NCBI RefSeq assembly: GCF_013141775.1
Contig: NZ_WHOB01000020.1
Span: 310,001 to 374,000 of the forward strand
DNA length: 64,000 nt
Origin: Paenibacillus phytohabitans
GTDB taxonomy: Bacteria > Bacillota > Bacilli > Paenibacillales > Paenibacillaceae
Reading direction: 5' to 3'
The notes under the pieces were generated by a model that saw nothing but the letters and a program-made list of their open reading frames with translations, did not search any database and was not told the DNA's origin. Shown one piece after another: positions 16,628 to 26,336 of the stretch. Within the stretch, counting starts at the first letter, position 1. The number at the start of each line of letters is the position of its first letter. The position numbers and the translations under genes are program-made.

Positions 16628-16662
16628 ACAAAAAAATCTTAAGGCTAAACCGCCTTAAGATT
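16628..16662 (-). terminator. spoIVB terminator overlapping the gene's end
   Basis: AATCTTAAGGC and GCCTTAAGATT form a perfect 11-bp stem with a TTTTTT tail on the minus strand. The 5' arm covers the last codons of spoIVB and the stop lies in the loop/stem. Confidence 0.88.
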
Positions 16663-17778
16663 GTAGGGAAGCAAATTCTCTTGTTGCACCACACCGGAGT
16701 CACGAAGCATCCATTCGATGAAGCAGCCGTAACCCGACTTGGGATCATTGACGAATACGTGGGTAACTGCACCGATCAGCCGGCCATTCTGGACAATCGG
16801 ACTTCCGCTCATCCCCTGAACAATCCCGCCGGTCTTATCAATCAGACGGGAATCGGTGATGCGCAGGACCATGCCTTTGGTCGCCGGAGTCTGCTGGCGG
16901 GCCACATGAATGATCTCCACATTGAAACGCTCCACCTGCTGACCATCGACTACTGTAAGAATCTGTGCCGGGCCTTCCTTCACTTCAGCGCTCATTGCAA
17001 CGGGTATCGGTTCCTGGTACAGGCTGTGCTCCGGATTGCGGGTCATTTTGCCGAAGATTCCGAAATCCGTATTGCTCTCCACATTACCGAGAACCTGGCT
17101 TTCCTTCAGAAAATGTGCCCGTTTCTCCCCAGGATCGCCATCCTGGCTTTTGGAAATGGAGGTGACACTGGACTGGACGATATGGCCGCTGCCGACAACA
17201 ATCGGTGTGCCGGTGTTCATGTCGGTAATGACATGCCCCAGAGCACCGTATACGCCTTGTTTCGGAGCATAGAAAGTCAGGGTACCCACACCTGCCGCGG
17301 AATCGCGGATGTAGAGCCCCAGTCTCCATACCTTGTCATTGCGGTCATACGCGGGTTTTAGCTGAGCTTTGTGCTCTTTGCCGCTGCGTTTGTACACAAT
17401 ACTTAAGGAATCATTGCTTTTACCGGCACGTTCCACAAGCTTTGCTACCTTGGATACCTCGTCCAGCTTGACCCCATTAATGGAGATCATCAGATCACCA
17501 GGCATCAGTCCGCTGTTCTCGCCGGGTGAAATCTTGGACTGCTCCGACACTTCAATCAGATGATGGCCCACAACCAGAACCCCTGCTGACTTCACTTTCA
17601 CGCCAATCGTCTGACCTCCCGGGATGACTCTAAGCTCATTGTCATTCCCCTGAACCGCTTTATGCGGCTGATGTTCCAGCGGTGCTGCAAAGCTCTGTTG
17701 AGGTCCCGTTATGCCTGATAAGCTGAGAAAGAAGGCAAATAAAAGGCCGGGCATTAACTTCCTGAGGTTCGGCTTCAA
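16645..17778 (-). CDS. spoIVB: SpoIVB sporulation serine peptidase
   Basis: 377 residues: an N-terminal signal/anchor segment (about 8-31), a PDZ domain (about 95-165, around SGLMPGDLMISINGVKL), and the S55 peptidase domain with His in GALGHVITD and catalytic Ser in QGMSGSPI. SpoIVB is secreted from the forespore and cleaves SpoIVFA, releasing pro-SigK processing in the mother cell. Its place between recN and spo0A is the standard one. Terminator overlaps the 3' end. Confidence 0.96.
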   Translation of the reverse strand: MKPNLRKLMPGLLFAFFLSLSGITGPQQSFAAPLEHQPHKAVQGNDNELRVIPGGQTIGVKVKSAGVLVVGHHLIEVSEQSKISPGENSGLMPGDLMISINGVKLDEVSKVAKLVERAGKSNDSLSIVYKRSGKEHKAQLKPAYDRNDKVWRLGLYIRDSAAGVGTLTFYAPKQGVYGALGHVITDMNTGTPIVVGSGHIVQSSVTSISKSQDGDPGEKRAHFLKESQVLGNVESNTDFGIFGKMTRNPEHSLYQEPIPVAMSAEVKEGPAQILTVVDGQQVERFNVEIIHVARQQTPATKGMVLRITDSRLIDKTGGIVQGMSGSPIVQNGRLIGAVTHVFVNDPKSGYGCFIEWMLRDSGVVQQENLLPYNLKAV

Positions 17779-17892
17779 TGGCTGTCACGCTCCCTTTTGC
17801 TTCTTTCGCTTGACGAAAAAGGTGGTCGCCAATTGCGTACCTATAAGATAACCTTGCCCCCAGGCTTTTATTACTGTCAATCATTGTCCCGC

Positions 17893-19620
17893 TTACCCAG
17901 CAGCAGCTTTGCTGGCCTCAGCCAAACCGAGCATTTCCTGTGCGTGATGCAATGTTTTTTCGGTAATTTCCACACCACCCAGCATACGGGCCAGCTCCAG
18001 CACCCGGCCTTCCGCCGAGAGGGAGTCCACTTCGGTCATCGTGCGTCCGTCTTCGACTTTTTTGACAATCAGATATTGATGATCCGCCATACAGGCCACC
18101 TGCGGCAAGTGAGTAATGGAGAACACCTGACAGGTGGAGGACAGCTTGTATAATTTATCCGCAATGGATTGTGCCGCGCGCCCGCTGACACCGGTATCCA
18201 CTTCATCGAAGATCAGGACAGGAATGGCGTCATGCCGGGCAAAAATACTCTTCATCGCCAGCATGATGCGGGACAGCTCACCGCCGGAGGCGATTTTGCC
18301 CAGCGGCCGCAGCGGTTCGCCCGGGTTCGGGGAGATCATGAACTCTGCGCTGTCAATCCCCTGCCGGGTAAGACGGTATCGCCGGTCCTGATACTCAATA
18401 CCGCGCGGGTCTTCGAGCGTATCCATTTTGACCTGAAGCGAAGTCCGCTCCATCTGCAGATCCTTCAGCTCACCTTCCACTTGGGAAGCGAGATCCGTAG
18501 CACACTGGCGGCGTGCCGTGCTGAGCGCTCCGGCGGCTTTCATTAAAGTGCCGAGCAGGCCATCGCGTTTGGCCGTCAATTTCTCAATGTATTCGTCCTT
18601 ATTCTCCAGAAGATCGGTCTCCCGGTGAATCTGCTCATAATACTCCAGAATCTGCTCTACACTGTCCCCGTATTTGCGCCGCAGCCCTGTGATCAGATCC
18701 AGACGGTTCTCAATTTCCTCCAGCCGTGCCGGATTGAATTCGATATCTTCGCGGTAGTCACGCAACTGGAAGGCCGCATCCTCCAGCTGGTAATACGACG
18801 ACTGCAGCTGCTCGAACACAGCCCTCAGGCCCTTCTCGTCATAACGGATCGCATCCTCCAGCTTGGAGATGACACTCCCGATGGATTCCAGCCCTTGCCT
18901 GTCATACAGCAGCTCGTATGCGCCGGATACTGAATCCATCATTTTCTCACTGTGGGATAGTTTGACCCTTTCTTCGTTAAGTAATTCATCTTCTCCCGGT
19001 TTTAGTCCTGCAGCAGAAATTTCCTCCAGCTGAAAACGGTACAAATCAAGCATTTGATACGCTTTTTGACTGGATTCCTGAAGTTCCCGGAGTTCTTTTT
19101 CCACTTTGGCGAAGGCCGTATATTTCTCCTGGTAGTCAGCTTTGAGCGGGCCAATCACAGCTTCGCCGTAAGTATCCAGCAGCCCCAGATGACGTTCAGC
19201 CTTCAGCAGGTTCTGATGCTCATGCTGCCCGTGGATATTCACCAGCTGTTCACCGATTTCCCGCAGCATGCTGAGATTGACCATCTGTCCGTTCACCCGT
19301 GAAGTGCTTTTGCCTTGAGAGGTAATCTCCCGGCGGATCACCAGATGCTCTTCGCGTTCTGCTCCAATGCCAAGCCGTTCCAGCGTATCCCAGACCGGAT
19401 GGGTTCCCGGCAAGCTGAAAAGCGCTTCCATTTCTGCCTTTTCACACCCATACCGGATAGAGTCCGCAGAACCGCGGCCCCCGGCAATGAGTGCAAGCGC
19501 ATCGATAATAATCGATTTCCCTGCCCCCGTCTCCCCTGTAAGAACATGAAAGCCGGGATAAAAATGCACATCCACCGCCTCAACGACGGCCAGATTGCGG
19601 ATTGATAACGTGTCTAACAC
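17893..19620 (-). CDS. recN: DNA repair protein RecN
   Basis: 575-residue SMC-like ATPase acting early in double-strand-break repair. Walker A GETGAGKSIIIDAL is at about residues 29-42; a long central coiled coil (about 155-370) is interrupted by the usual hinge-like region; the C-terminal part has signature IASGGELSRIMLA and Walker B VLIFDEVDTGVSG. Normal length. Lies 57 bases downstream of argR on the same strand. Confidence 0.96.
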   Translation of the reverse strand: MLDTLSIRNLAVVEAVDVHFYPGFHVLTGETGAGKSIIIDALALIAGGRGSADSIRYGCEKAEMEALFSLPGTHPVWDTLERLGIGAEREEHLVIRREITSQGKSTSRVNGQMVNLSMLREIGEQLVNIHGQHEHQNLLKAERHLGLLDTYGEAVIGPLKADYQEKYTAFAKVEKELRELQESSQKAYQMLDLYRFQLEEISAAGLKPGEDELLNEERVKLSHSEKMMDSVSGAYELLYDRQGLESIGSVISKLEDAIRYDEKGLRAVFEQLQSSYYQLEDAAFQLRDYREDIEFNPARLEEIENRLDLITGLRRKYGDSVEQILEYYEQIHRETDLLENKDEYIEKLTAKRDGLLGTLMKAAGALSTARRQCATDLASQVEGELKDLQMERTSLQVKMDTLEDPRGIEYQDRRYRLTRQGIDSAEFMISPNPGEPLRPLGKIASGGELSRIMLAMKSIFARHDAIPVLIFDEVDTGVSGRAAQSIADKLYKLSSTCQVFSITHLPQVACMADHQYLIVKKVEDGRTMTEVDSLSAEGRVLELARMLGGVEITEKTLHHAQEMLGLAEASKAAAG

Positions 19621-19676
19621 GAATACAGCACCTCCGAAAAGATGATCGCTTATTTAAGTGTAAAAAGGTGATGAAG

Positions 19677-20126
19677 TTACGAGATGTAGCCCATAATTTG
19701 TGCAATAACGCCTTTGCTGTCCTCAGGCTGGCGGCAGATAATCAGAATGGTGTCATCGCCCGAGATGGTGCCCATAATTTGCGGCCAGTCAATATTATCA
19801 ATCAGTGCAGCCACAGAATTGGCTGTTCCCGGAAGACATTTCATAACCACAAGGTTGGCGGAGAAATCGATCTGCACAAAATTATCCACCAGCACCCGCT
19901 TAAGCTTCTGGGTCGGATTATAGCGCTGGTCAGTCGGCAGGGAGTATTTGTAGCGCCCGTCATCCATCGGCACCTTAATCAGCAGCAGTTCCTTGATATC
20001 ACGGGATACTGTGGCCTGGGTAACCTGAAATCCGGATTCACGCAGAGCCTCCACCAGATCATCCTGGGTCTCGATCTCCCTCTGCGTAATAATTTCTCTT
20101 ATTTTGATGTGCCTGTGTCCCTTCAT
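19677..20126 (-). CDS. argR: Arginine repressor ArgR/AhrC
   Basis: 149-residue regulator of arginine metabolism. The winged-helix DNA-binding domain (1-75) includes [13 protein letters not shown]; the C-terminal oligomerisation and arginine-binding domain contains [11 protein letters not shown] and [12 protein letters not shown]. Full length. Order tlyA-(unknown gene)-argR-recN matches Bacillus, apart from the inserted gene. Confidence 0.96.
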   Translation of the reverse strand: MKGHRHIKIREIITQREIETQDDLVEALRESGFQVTQATVSRDIKELLLIKVPMDDGRYKYSLPTDQRYNPTQKLKRVLVDNFVQIDFSANLVVMKCLPGTANSVAALIDNIDWPQIMGTISGDDTILIICRQPEDSKGVIAQIMGYIS

Positions 20127-20154
20127 TGTTGCCTCCCGTATTTATAAGTTGATC

Positions 20155-20625
20155 TCAATTGGATTCACCATCGTCTTTGCCTAACTTAATCACATGAATT
20201 GCTGAATTCACCGTATCCACGTACAGCACACCGCTACAATCCGGATAAATTAGCAGATAAGGAAGCAGAGTGTCGCGAAGTCCGCTGCCGGTGAACTCAA
20301 GCCCTTTGCGCGGCCGGGACAGAATAACCAGATAGAAATGCTCCTCATCTTTGCTGGCCACATAATCAATGAACAGCCTGCTGTACATCGGTGCCCCGTT
20401 CACTTGAAAGGACAAAGGAATCTTCAGCTTGCCGCCTATGACCTCGTAACCGGCATCCTCTAATAATCCGATGGACGGATGAGGCTGAATAATGGTATTG
20501 ATCGGTACCCTGTCCTTCATGAACGATCTTGGGGAACCTTGGAGCCAGATGTAGATCCGGTAAACGATAAAGATTGCCGCCGCCAGTCCAATGAGTGCTA
20601 CAACGGCCTTGTCAGAGCTCGCCAC
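20155..20625 (-). CDS. Single-span membrane-anchored hypothetical protein
   Basis: About 156 residues if the GTG at 20625 is used (GAGGTG six bases upstream); an ATG two codons earlier is too close to that site. One N-terminal membrane span (KAVVALIGLAAAIFIVYRIYIWL) is followed by a cytosolic or extracytosolic domain of mixed alpha/beta character without recognised motifs. It sits between tlyA and argR, where B. subtilis has no gene, 28 bases ahead of argR, and is probably co-transcribed with argR-recN. Function unknown. Confidence 0.7.
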   Translation of the reverse strand: MASSDKAVVALIGLAAAIFIVYRIYIWLQGSPRSFMKDRVPINTIIQPHPSIGLLEDAGYEVIGGKLKIPLSFQVNGAPMYSRLFIDYVASKDEEHFYLVILSRPRKGLEFTGSGLRDTLLPYLLIYPDCSGVLYVDTVNSAIHVIKLGKDDGESN

Positions 20626-20818
20626 TCCCATCACCTCGGTGAATCTATTCGCGTGAAGGCAGGCGAAATCCTGCTTGAGGGGAATAACAGAGCCTGATCC
20701 GGCAGCAAAAAGTTGAAGCTGACTGCAGATGAAGCGTTGCCTGCTTAAGTTCATTAATTATAACGTATAACACCGCTTGAAGCATGTATATTGCAGGCAG
20801 AAAACGATTATTTTTGCA

Positions 20819-20849
20819 GCAAAAGAAACTCATCGTTTAGATGAGTTTC
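20819..20849 (-). terminator. tlyA terminator overlapping the gene's end
   Basis: GAAACTCATC-TAAAC-GATGAGTTTC followed by TTTT on the minus strand; the stem contains the last codons and the stop of tlyA. Confidence 0.75.
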
Positions 20850-21729
20850 CATTGTTCGTAGCGCTAAAGGTTGCATTCGCTTCCTTGATTACGGATTCGG
20901 CAAGCGCGGCGAAAGAATTCGGCTGTGCTTCAGCCGGGAAAAGCTGCTGTTCGTGCTGTTCGTCCGTAGAGTTATCTACTGCTACAGGCAGCAGCTTCCA
21001 GTGAGCCAGGAATTCAATATTGCCTTCCCCTCCGGTAATTGGAGAGAAGGTCAGCCCTTCCAGCTTATAGCCCAGCCCGGCCGCCATTGACAGCACATTA
21101 ACAAGCACCTCTTTGTGAACGGCTGATTCGCGGACTACACCGGATTTCCCCACCTTTTCCCGTCCGGCCTCGAACTGCGGCTTGATCAGCGCAGCGATAT
21201 CGGCCGGGCGGTTCAGGAGCGCCATCAGCGGCGGCAGAATAATCTTCAGTGAAATAAAGGACACATCAATACTGGCAAAGTCAGGTACCGGCCCCTTCAG
21301 GTCAGGCGGGGTCATGTAGCGGAAGTTGGTCTGCTCCATTACGGTTACCCGCTCGTCGTTGCGCAGGCTCCAGTCCAGCTGGTTATGGCCGACATCAATA
21401 GCATACACATGTGCTGCCCCGTTCTGGAGCGCACAATCGGTGAAGCCTCCTGTAGAGGAGCCGATATCCAGCATATTCCTCCCGTTCAGGTCAATGCCGA
21501 ACTGCCGCAGTGCTTTCTCCAGCTTCAGGCCGCCCCGGCTGACGTAGGGATGCACAGCTCCTTTGACTCTTAAGACAGAGCTGCGCAGCACCTTCATTCC
21601 CGGCTTCTCAATCCGTTCTTCATTCGCCAGCACAAGACCCGCCATGATTGCTGCCTTGGCCTTCTCACGGCTGTCGTAGAAGCCTTGCTCAACTAACAGT
21701 ACATCTATACGTTCTTTAGGGTGTTCCAT
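20830..21729 (-). CDS. tlyA: TlyA-family rRNA 2'-O-methyltransferase
   Basis: 299 residues: an N-terminal S4 RNA-binding domain (ERIDVLLVEQGFYDSREKAKAAIMAG), then an FtsJ-like methyltransferase with the SAM-binding motif LDIGSSTGGFTDCALQ. TlyA methylates cytidines in 16S/23S rRNA and affects capreomycin sensitivity in mycobacteria; the Bacillus homologue is YqxC. ATG 21729 follows AGGAG with 6 bases. The C-terminus runs about 35 residues beyond the family core and is low-complexity (Ser/Asn/Ala-rich). Confidence 0.93.
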   Translation of the reverse strand: MEHPKERIDVLLVEQGFYDSREKAKAAIMAGLVLANEERIEKPGMKVLRSSVLRVKGAVHPYVSRGGLKLEKALRQFGIDLNGRNMLDIGSSTGGFTDCALQNGAAHVYAIDVGHNQLDWSLRNDERVTVMEQTNFRYMTPPDLKGPVPDFASIDVSFISLKIILPPLMALLNRPADIAALIKPQFEAGREKVGKSGVVRESAVHKEVLVNVLSMAAGLGYKLEGLTFSPITGGEGNIEFLAHWKLLPVAVDNSTDEQHEQQLFPAEAQPNSFAALAESVIKEANATFSATNNGNSSKR

Positions 21730-21770
21730 GTTCATCTCCTGGTCACTTGGGTCCGGCTTCCACCCTGTAC

Positions 21771-23684
21771 TCAGGAATTGGAAGTCGACTTGTAAGTATA
21801 AGTGCTTAGCGCCTTCATCGCCTTGATCCGCGTACACAAGGCTTCAACGGTGAGGCCGGTTTCCTGGCGCTGCTCCTTGATCGAACCATGCTCAACGAAG
21901 ATATCCGGCACGCCCATCAAGTGAACTCGTGCATCATAAATCTCATGTTCCGCATAGAATTCGAGCACTGCGCTGCCAAGACTGCCTGCCTGGCTGGCTT
22001 CTTCAAGCACAACCATGCTGGTTCCGGCATGAGCCAGTTCAAGCAGCATGGTATTATCCAGCGGCTTCAGGAACCGGGCGTTCACTACGCTAACCTGAAT
22101 GCCTTCACGCTTGAGCAGCTCAGCTGCCTCCTCGGCTAGCTGAACCATCGGGCCGCAGGCCAGCACTGCGTAATCATCCCCGGGACGCAGACGCTCCCAG
22201 GAGCCGATAGGCAGACAACGCAGTTCGGCATCTACAGCCGCCCCGGTGCCCTCTATCCGCGGATAACGGTAAGCAATAGGTCCGTCATTGTATTCCAGTG
22301 CCGTCTTCATCATATGGCGCAGCTCATTCTCATCCTTAGGCATCATAAGCACTATATTCGGGATGTGCCGCATGAAAGCTATATCATATACCCCTTGATG
22401 GGTCTCCCCGTCCGCACCGACAAAACCGGCGCGGTCGATGGCAAACATTACATTGGCATTATGTCTGCAGATATCATGGACAATCTGGTCATAGGCACGC
22501 TGCATAAAAGTGGAGTAAACGGCATAGACCGGCTTCATCCCCTCCATGGCCAGAGCGGCGCACAGCGTGGCTGCATGCTGCTCAGCGATACCGACATCGA
22601 TCATCCGGTCCGGGAATTCCTTCGCGAACGGGAACAGGCCCGAGCCGCCCGGCATTGCCGGTGTGACCGCAATCAGTCTTGAATCCTGACGGCCCAGCTC
22701 AATCAGCGTCTCCCCGAATACTTCGGTATACATCGGGTGGCTGACAGCCTTCACAGCCTTAAGAGACTGGCCGGATTCAATTTTGTAGGGTGAGATCGCA
22801 TGTGATTTATAGAAGTCCGTTTCGGCCGGCTTGTAGCCTTTGCCCTTCGTCGTCAGCACATGTACCAGCACAGGACCAGACACATTATCTGCCTGATGGA
22901 AGGTGTCGATCATTTTCTCCAGATCATGACCATCCACGGGTCCCAGATACGTGAATCCGAGCTCTTCGAACAGAACACCGGGAACCAGCATATTCTTCAG
23001 GCCGTCCTTCACATTCTGCGCCGTCTTGGCCAGCCGCCCGCCAATCGCCGGGATTTTTTTGAGCAGGCCTTCCACTTCATCCTTCGCACGCAGATAATGG
23101 CGGTCCGAGCGGATTTTGCTCAAATAATTATGCATGGCTCCTACATTCGGTGCGATAGACATCTCATTGTCATTGAGGATCACCATCAGCTTGCGGCGTT
23201 CATGTCCAATATGGTTCAGCGCCTCAAAGGCCATCCCCCCGGTAAGCGCACCGTCGCCGATCACAGCGATGACCCTATTGTCCTCGCCCTTCAAATCCCG
23301 GGCCATGGCCATACCCATTGCGGCAGACAAAGAGGTACTGCTGTGTCCGGCTTCCCAGACATCATGTTCGCTCTCCGAACGCTTCACAAACCCGCATAAG
23401 CCGCCCTGCTTGCGCAGTGTATCAAACCGGTCCTGGCGGCCAGTCAGTATCTTGTGCACATACGCCTGATGACCGACGTCATATATCATCTTATCCCGGG
23501 GACTGTCATAGCAGTAATGCAGGGCCAGCGTGAGCTCCACTACCCCCAGGTTGGATCCGAGATGCCCTCCGGTTACTGTAAGTTTGTCTATTAAAAACCG
23601 GCGGATTTCTTCCGCAAGGGCTGCCAGCTCCTCGACTGACAAAGATTTAAGTTGCTGAGGATCATTTATTTGTGGAAGCAGCAC
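21771..23684 (-). CDS. dxs: 1-deoxy-D-xylulose-5-phosphate synthase
   Basis: About 637-residue thiamine-diphosphate enzyme that joins pyruvate and glyceraldehyde-3-phosphate in the first step of the MEP isoprenoid pathway. Visible: GHQAYVHK with substrate His, TPP/Mg site [15 protein letters not shown], and transketolase-type [15 protein letters not shown]. The GTG start (VLLPQIND) follows an AGCGGGG site; the frame continues upstream without one. Followed by tlyA, preceded by ispA, all on one strand as in Bacillus. Confidence 0.96.
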   Translation of the reverse strand: MLLPQINDPQQLKSLSVEELAALAEEIRRFLIDKLTVTGGHLGSNLGVVELTLALHYCYDSPRDKMIYDVGHQAYVHKILTGRQDRFDTLRKQGGLCGFVKRSESEHDVWEAGHSSTSLSAAMGMAMARDLKGEDNRVIAVIGDGALTGGMAFEALNHIGHERRKLMVILNDNEMSIAPNVGAMHNYLSKIRSDRHYLRAKDEVEGLLKKIPAIGGRLAKTAQNVKDGLKNMLVPGVLFEELGFTYLGPVDGHDLEKMIDTFHQADNVSGPVLVHVLTTKGKGYKPAETDFYKSHAISPYKIESGQSLKAVKAVSHPMYTEVFGETLIELGRQDSRLIAVTPAMPGGSGLFPFAKEFPDRMIDVGIAEQHAATLCAALAMEGMKPVYAVYSTFMQRAYDQIVHDICRHNANVMFAIDRAGFVGADGETHQGVYDIAFMRHIPNIVLMMPKDENELRHMMKTALEYNDGPIAYRYPRIEGTGAAVDAELRCLPIGSWERLRPGDDYAVLACGPMVQLAEEAAELLKREGIQVSVVNARFLKPLDNTMLLELAHAGTSMVVLEEASQAGSLGSAVLEFYAEHEIYDARVHLMGVPDIFVEHGSIKEQRQETGLTVEALCTRIKAMKALSTYTYKSTSNS

Positions 23685-23778
23685 GAGTATTCCCCGCTTT
23701 CCTAGATGTTGTAAAATATAAACCCCATTATAACACAAACGAAACGGCTGTCGAAACACAGCCGTTTCCGAAATGTAC

Positions 23779-24726
23779 CTAATGATCGCGTGACATCAAA
23801 TAATCTGCAATTTCAAGCAGCCGGGTATGATCCTGAAATCCGCCCTCAAGGACCGCGCTGTGCGCTTCAGCGGTCAGCCGCTTCACCTCTTCACGCGAGG
23901 CTTCCAGGCCGATGAAGTAGGGATAGGTCACCTTTTGCTGCTTGATATCACTGCCGGTTTTTTTGCCCAGCTTGCTCTCATCGCCGACCAGATCAAGGAT
24001 ATCATCCTGAATCTGAAAAGCCAGGCCAATCTGCGTACCGAACTGGCGCAGCGCCTCCAGCCGACGCTCATCCGCACCGGCGATTCTGCCTCCCGCCAGC
24101 AGCGAGAAGATCATCAGATCGCCTGTCTTATGAAGATGGATATACTGAAGCTGATGCAGGTCGGTTAAGCCCTGCTCGCCTTCCATATCGGCAACCTGCC
24201 CGCCGACCATTCCGCGCGGACCGGCCATTTCGGCCAGATCCTCAACAATGGACAGCACATTCTCTGCCGGAACGCCAAATTTACGCGAAGCTTGTACCAC
24301 ACTATAGAAGGCATGCGTCAGCAGTGCATCCCCGGCCAGGATCGCCGCAGCTTCCCCGAAGACCTTGTGGTTCGTGAGCTTGCCGCGCCGGTAGTCGTCA
24401 TTATCCATGGCCGGCAGATCATCGTGAATCAATGAATAAGTATGCACCATTTCAATCGCTGCCGCTACGGGCAGCGCAGCCTCACGGCTGCCGCCAAGCG
24501 CTTCACAGGCGGCGATGACCAGCAGCGGGCGCAGGCGTTTGCCTCCGGCCTGCAGCGAATAGTCCATCGCCTCCCTGAGCACCTGAGGCACAATCCACTG
24601 CGCAGGCAGGGTTGCCGTCAGTGCATCAGCAACCCAGTGTCCCACCTCTGCAATATACTGCTCAAGCGGTGCGCGCCCGTGTGCTTCCGCTTCACTGCTG
24701 CCCGGTTCCAGCTCAGAACGACTCAT
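23779..24726 (-). CDS. ispA: Farnesyl diphosphate synthase
   Basis: About 315-residue trans-prenyltransferase making farnesyl diphosphate from IPP and DMAPP. The first aspartate-rich motif is [10 protein letters not shown], the second is [10 protein letters not shown]. The lysine/arginine site GGKRLRPLL is present. ATG 24726 follows GGAAGGCG and overlaps the end of xseB by 14 bases; a longer frame to 24777 lies inside xseB and is unlikely. Feeds menaquinone and undecaprenyl synthesis together with dxs. Confidence 0.95.
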   Translation of the reverse strand: MSRSELEPGSSEAEAHGRAPLEQYIAEVGHWVADALTATLPAQWIVPQVLREAMDYSLQAGGKRLRPLLVIAACEALGGSREAALPVAAAIEMVHTYSLIHDDLPAMDNDDYRRGKLTNHKVFGEAAAILAGDALLTHAFYSVVQASRKFGVPAENVLSIVEDLAEMAGPRGMVGGQVADMEGEQGLTDLHQLQYIHLHKTGDLMIFSLLAGGRIAGADERRLEALRQFGTQIGLAFQIQDDILDLVGDESKLGKKTGSDIKQQKVTYPYFIGLEASREEVKRLTAEAHSAVLEGGFQDHTRLLEIADYLMSRDH

Positions 24727-24970
24727 CGCCATCGCCTTCCAGCCGGGCTCCGAATGGCTTCTTGCGCAGCTCGCCATCCTCTACCGTAATCATCTCGATC
24801 TTGCGCTCTACCTGCTCCAGCTTACTGCCGCAGAGCTGCGACAGCTTCATTCCCTGCTGGAATAAATCAATCGCCTTCTCCAGGGGAACGTCGCCATGCT
24901 CAAGCTCGCGTACGATTACCTCCAGGCGCTCCATGGCTCCCTCAAAATCCAGTTCCGCTTCTTTTGCCAT
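24713..24970 (-). CDS. xseB: Exodeoxyribonuclease VII small subunit
   Basis: 85-residue helical subunit; the family pattern FEGAMERLEVIVRELEHGDVPLEKAIDLFQQGM is complete. XseB wraps XseA to form the single-strand DNA exonuclease VII. Overlaps the 3' end of xseA by 29 bases and the 5' end of ispA by 14. The ATG at 24982, directly abutting GGAGG, is an alternative start. Confidence 0.94.
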   Translation of the reverse strand: MAKEAELDFEGAMERLEVIVRELEHGDVPLEKAIDLFQQGMKLSQLCGSKLEQVERKIEMITVEDGELRKKPFGARLEGDGDESF

Positions 24971-26327
24971 CGTCTTTAACATCCTCCTTCATTCCCCATA
25001 CCTGGCAGTTTAGCTGTCCGTCATTAAGCTTTATGTTCACCTTATCGCCAACTTCAACTTCCTTCAGCGATTTGATTAAATGCTCTTCGTTCTCGTCGTA
25101 CACGAGGCTGTAGCCCCGTGACATCACCTTGAGCGGGCTGAGCGCATCCAGATGGCGCAGCTCAGCCACATAGCGCGCGCGCTTATCCTGGAAGCGCGCC
25201 TGCATCGCCCCCGTCAGCTCACGGGTAAGGCTATCCGTGCGCCGGCGGGCAGCGCTAATGCTGTCCCGCGGATGGAAGCGCTGCAGGCTCTGATGCAGCA
25301 GCGCGCTGCGCCCCTGCGCGCTGCTGTGCCTTGCCTCGGCTGCGCGGACCAGGGCCGCGCGCAGCATGTCCAGCCGCTGCGCGTGCTGGGCCAGCTGCCG
25401 GCGCGGGCCGGCCAGCGCCAGCGAGCGCTGCAGCGCCGCGAGGCGCTCGCCGCTGCGCTGTGAGCGGCGCAGCAGCCCTTGGCGCAGCCGCTGCTGGGCG
25501 GTGCGCAGCTGCCCGGCGAGCTCGGCTGCGCTCGGCACGGCAAGCTCCGCTGCCGCCGTAGGGGTCGCCGCACGGAGATCGGCGGCGAAGTCGGCGATCG
25601 TGAAGTCGGTCTCGTGGCCGACGGCCGAGATGACCGGAATTCTGGAGGCCGCAATCGCGCGGGCGACGGCCTCTTCATTGAAGGCCCAGAGCTCCTCCAG
25701 GGAGCCGCCGCCGCGCCCTACAATCAGCACATCGGCCTCGCCCATGGCGTTCAGGTTCTCGATGGCCTTCACAATGGAAGGGCCGGCGCCTTTACCCTGT
25801 ACAAGCACAGGATAGAGCACCACCGCCACCTGCGGATAACGGCGCTGCAGGGTGATGATAATATCCCGCACTGCCGCTCCTGTCGGCGAGGTAACTACAC
25901 CGATCACGCGCGGGAACCGCGGCAGCGGACGCTTGCGCGCCGCTGCGAACAGCCCCTCCTGCTCCAGCTTGCTCTTCAGCTGTTCGTAAGCCAGATACAG
26001 GCTGCCGATTCCGTCCGGCTGCATGTGGGTGGCGTAGAATTGATACTGCCCGTCCCGTTCATAGACCGTCACGTTGCCTCTGGCAATGACCTTGGTCCCT
26101 TCCTTCGGTACAAAAGGCAGCCGCGAGTTATGTGAAGCAAACATGATCGCCTTGATCCGGCTGCTCTCATCCTTCAGCGTGAAATACATATGCCCGCTTC
26201 CGTGGTGGGTGAAATTCGATATTTCACCGCGGATCCATACATCGGAGAGCACCGCATCCGAATCCAGCTTCATGCGGATATACTTGTTAAGTTCCTTAAT
26301 GGAGTAGACCTGCCGCTCTGCCGCCAT
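24942..26327 (-). CDS. xseA: Exodeoxyribonuclease VII large subunit
   Basis: 461 residues: N-terminal OB-fold (about 1-100), catalytic domain with GVVTSPTGAAVRDI and IVGRGGGSLEELWAFN (about 120-240), and a long Ala/Arg/Gln-rich coiled coil (about 260-390) that binds XseB. The coiled-coil stretch is extremely GC-rich (about 25150-25600) and therefore open in several frames on both strands. Followed by overlapping xseB. Confidence 0.96.
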   Translation of the reverse strand: MAAERQVYSIKELNKYIRMKLDSDAVLSDVWIRGEISNFTHHGSGHMYFTLKDESSRIKAIMFASHNSRLPFVPKEGTKVIARGNVTVYERDGQYQFYATHMQPDGIGSLYLAYEQLKSKLEQEGLFAAARKRPLPRFPRVIGVVTSPTGAAVRDIIITLQRRYPQVAVVLYPVLVQGKGAGPSIVKAIENLNAMGEADVLIVGRGGGSLEELWAFNEEAVARAIAASRIPVISAVGHETDFTIADFAADLRAATPTAAAELAVPSAAELAGQLRTAQQRLRQGLLRRSQRSGERLAALQRSLALAGPRRQLAQHAQRLDMLRAALVRAAEARHSSAQGRSALLHQSLQRFHPRDSISAARRRTDSLTRELTGAMQARFQDKRARYVAELRHLDALSPLKVMSRGYSLVYDENEEHLIKSLKEVEVGDKVNIKLNDGQLNCQVWGMKEDVKDDGKRSGTGF

Positions 26328-26336
26328 AAGCTTAGC

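Noticed and set aside
25366..26135. Long plus-strand frames opposite xseA
   Set aside because: They result from the GC-rich coiled-coil region; no ribosome sites, and translations are Arg/Ala-rich without motifs.
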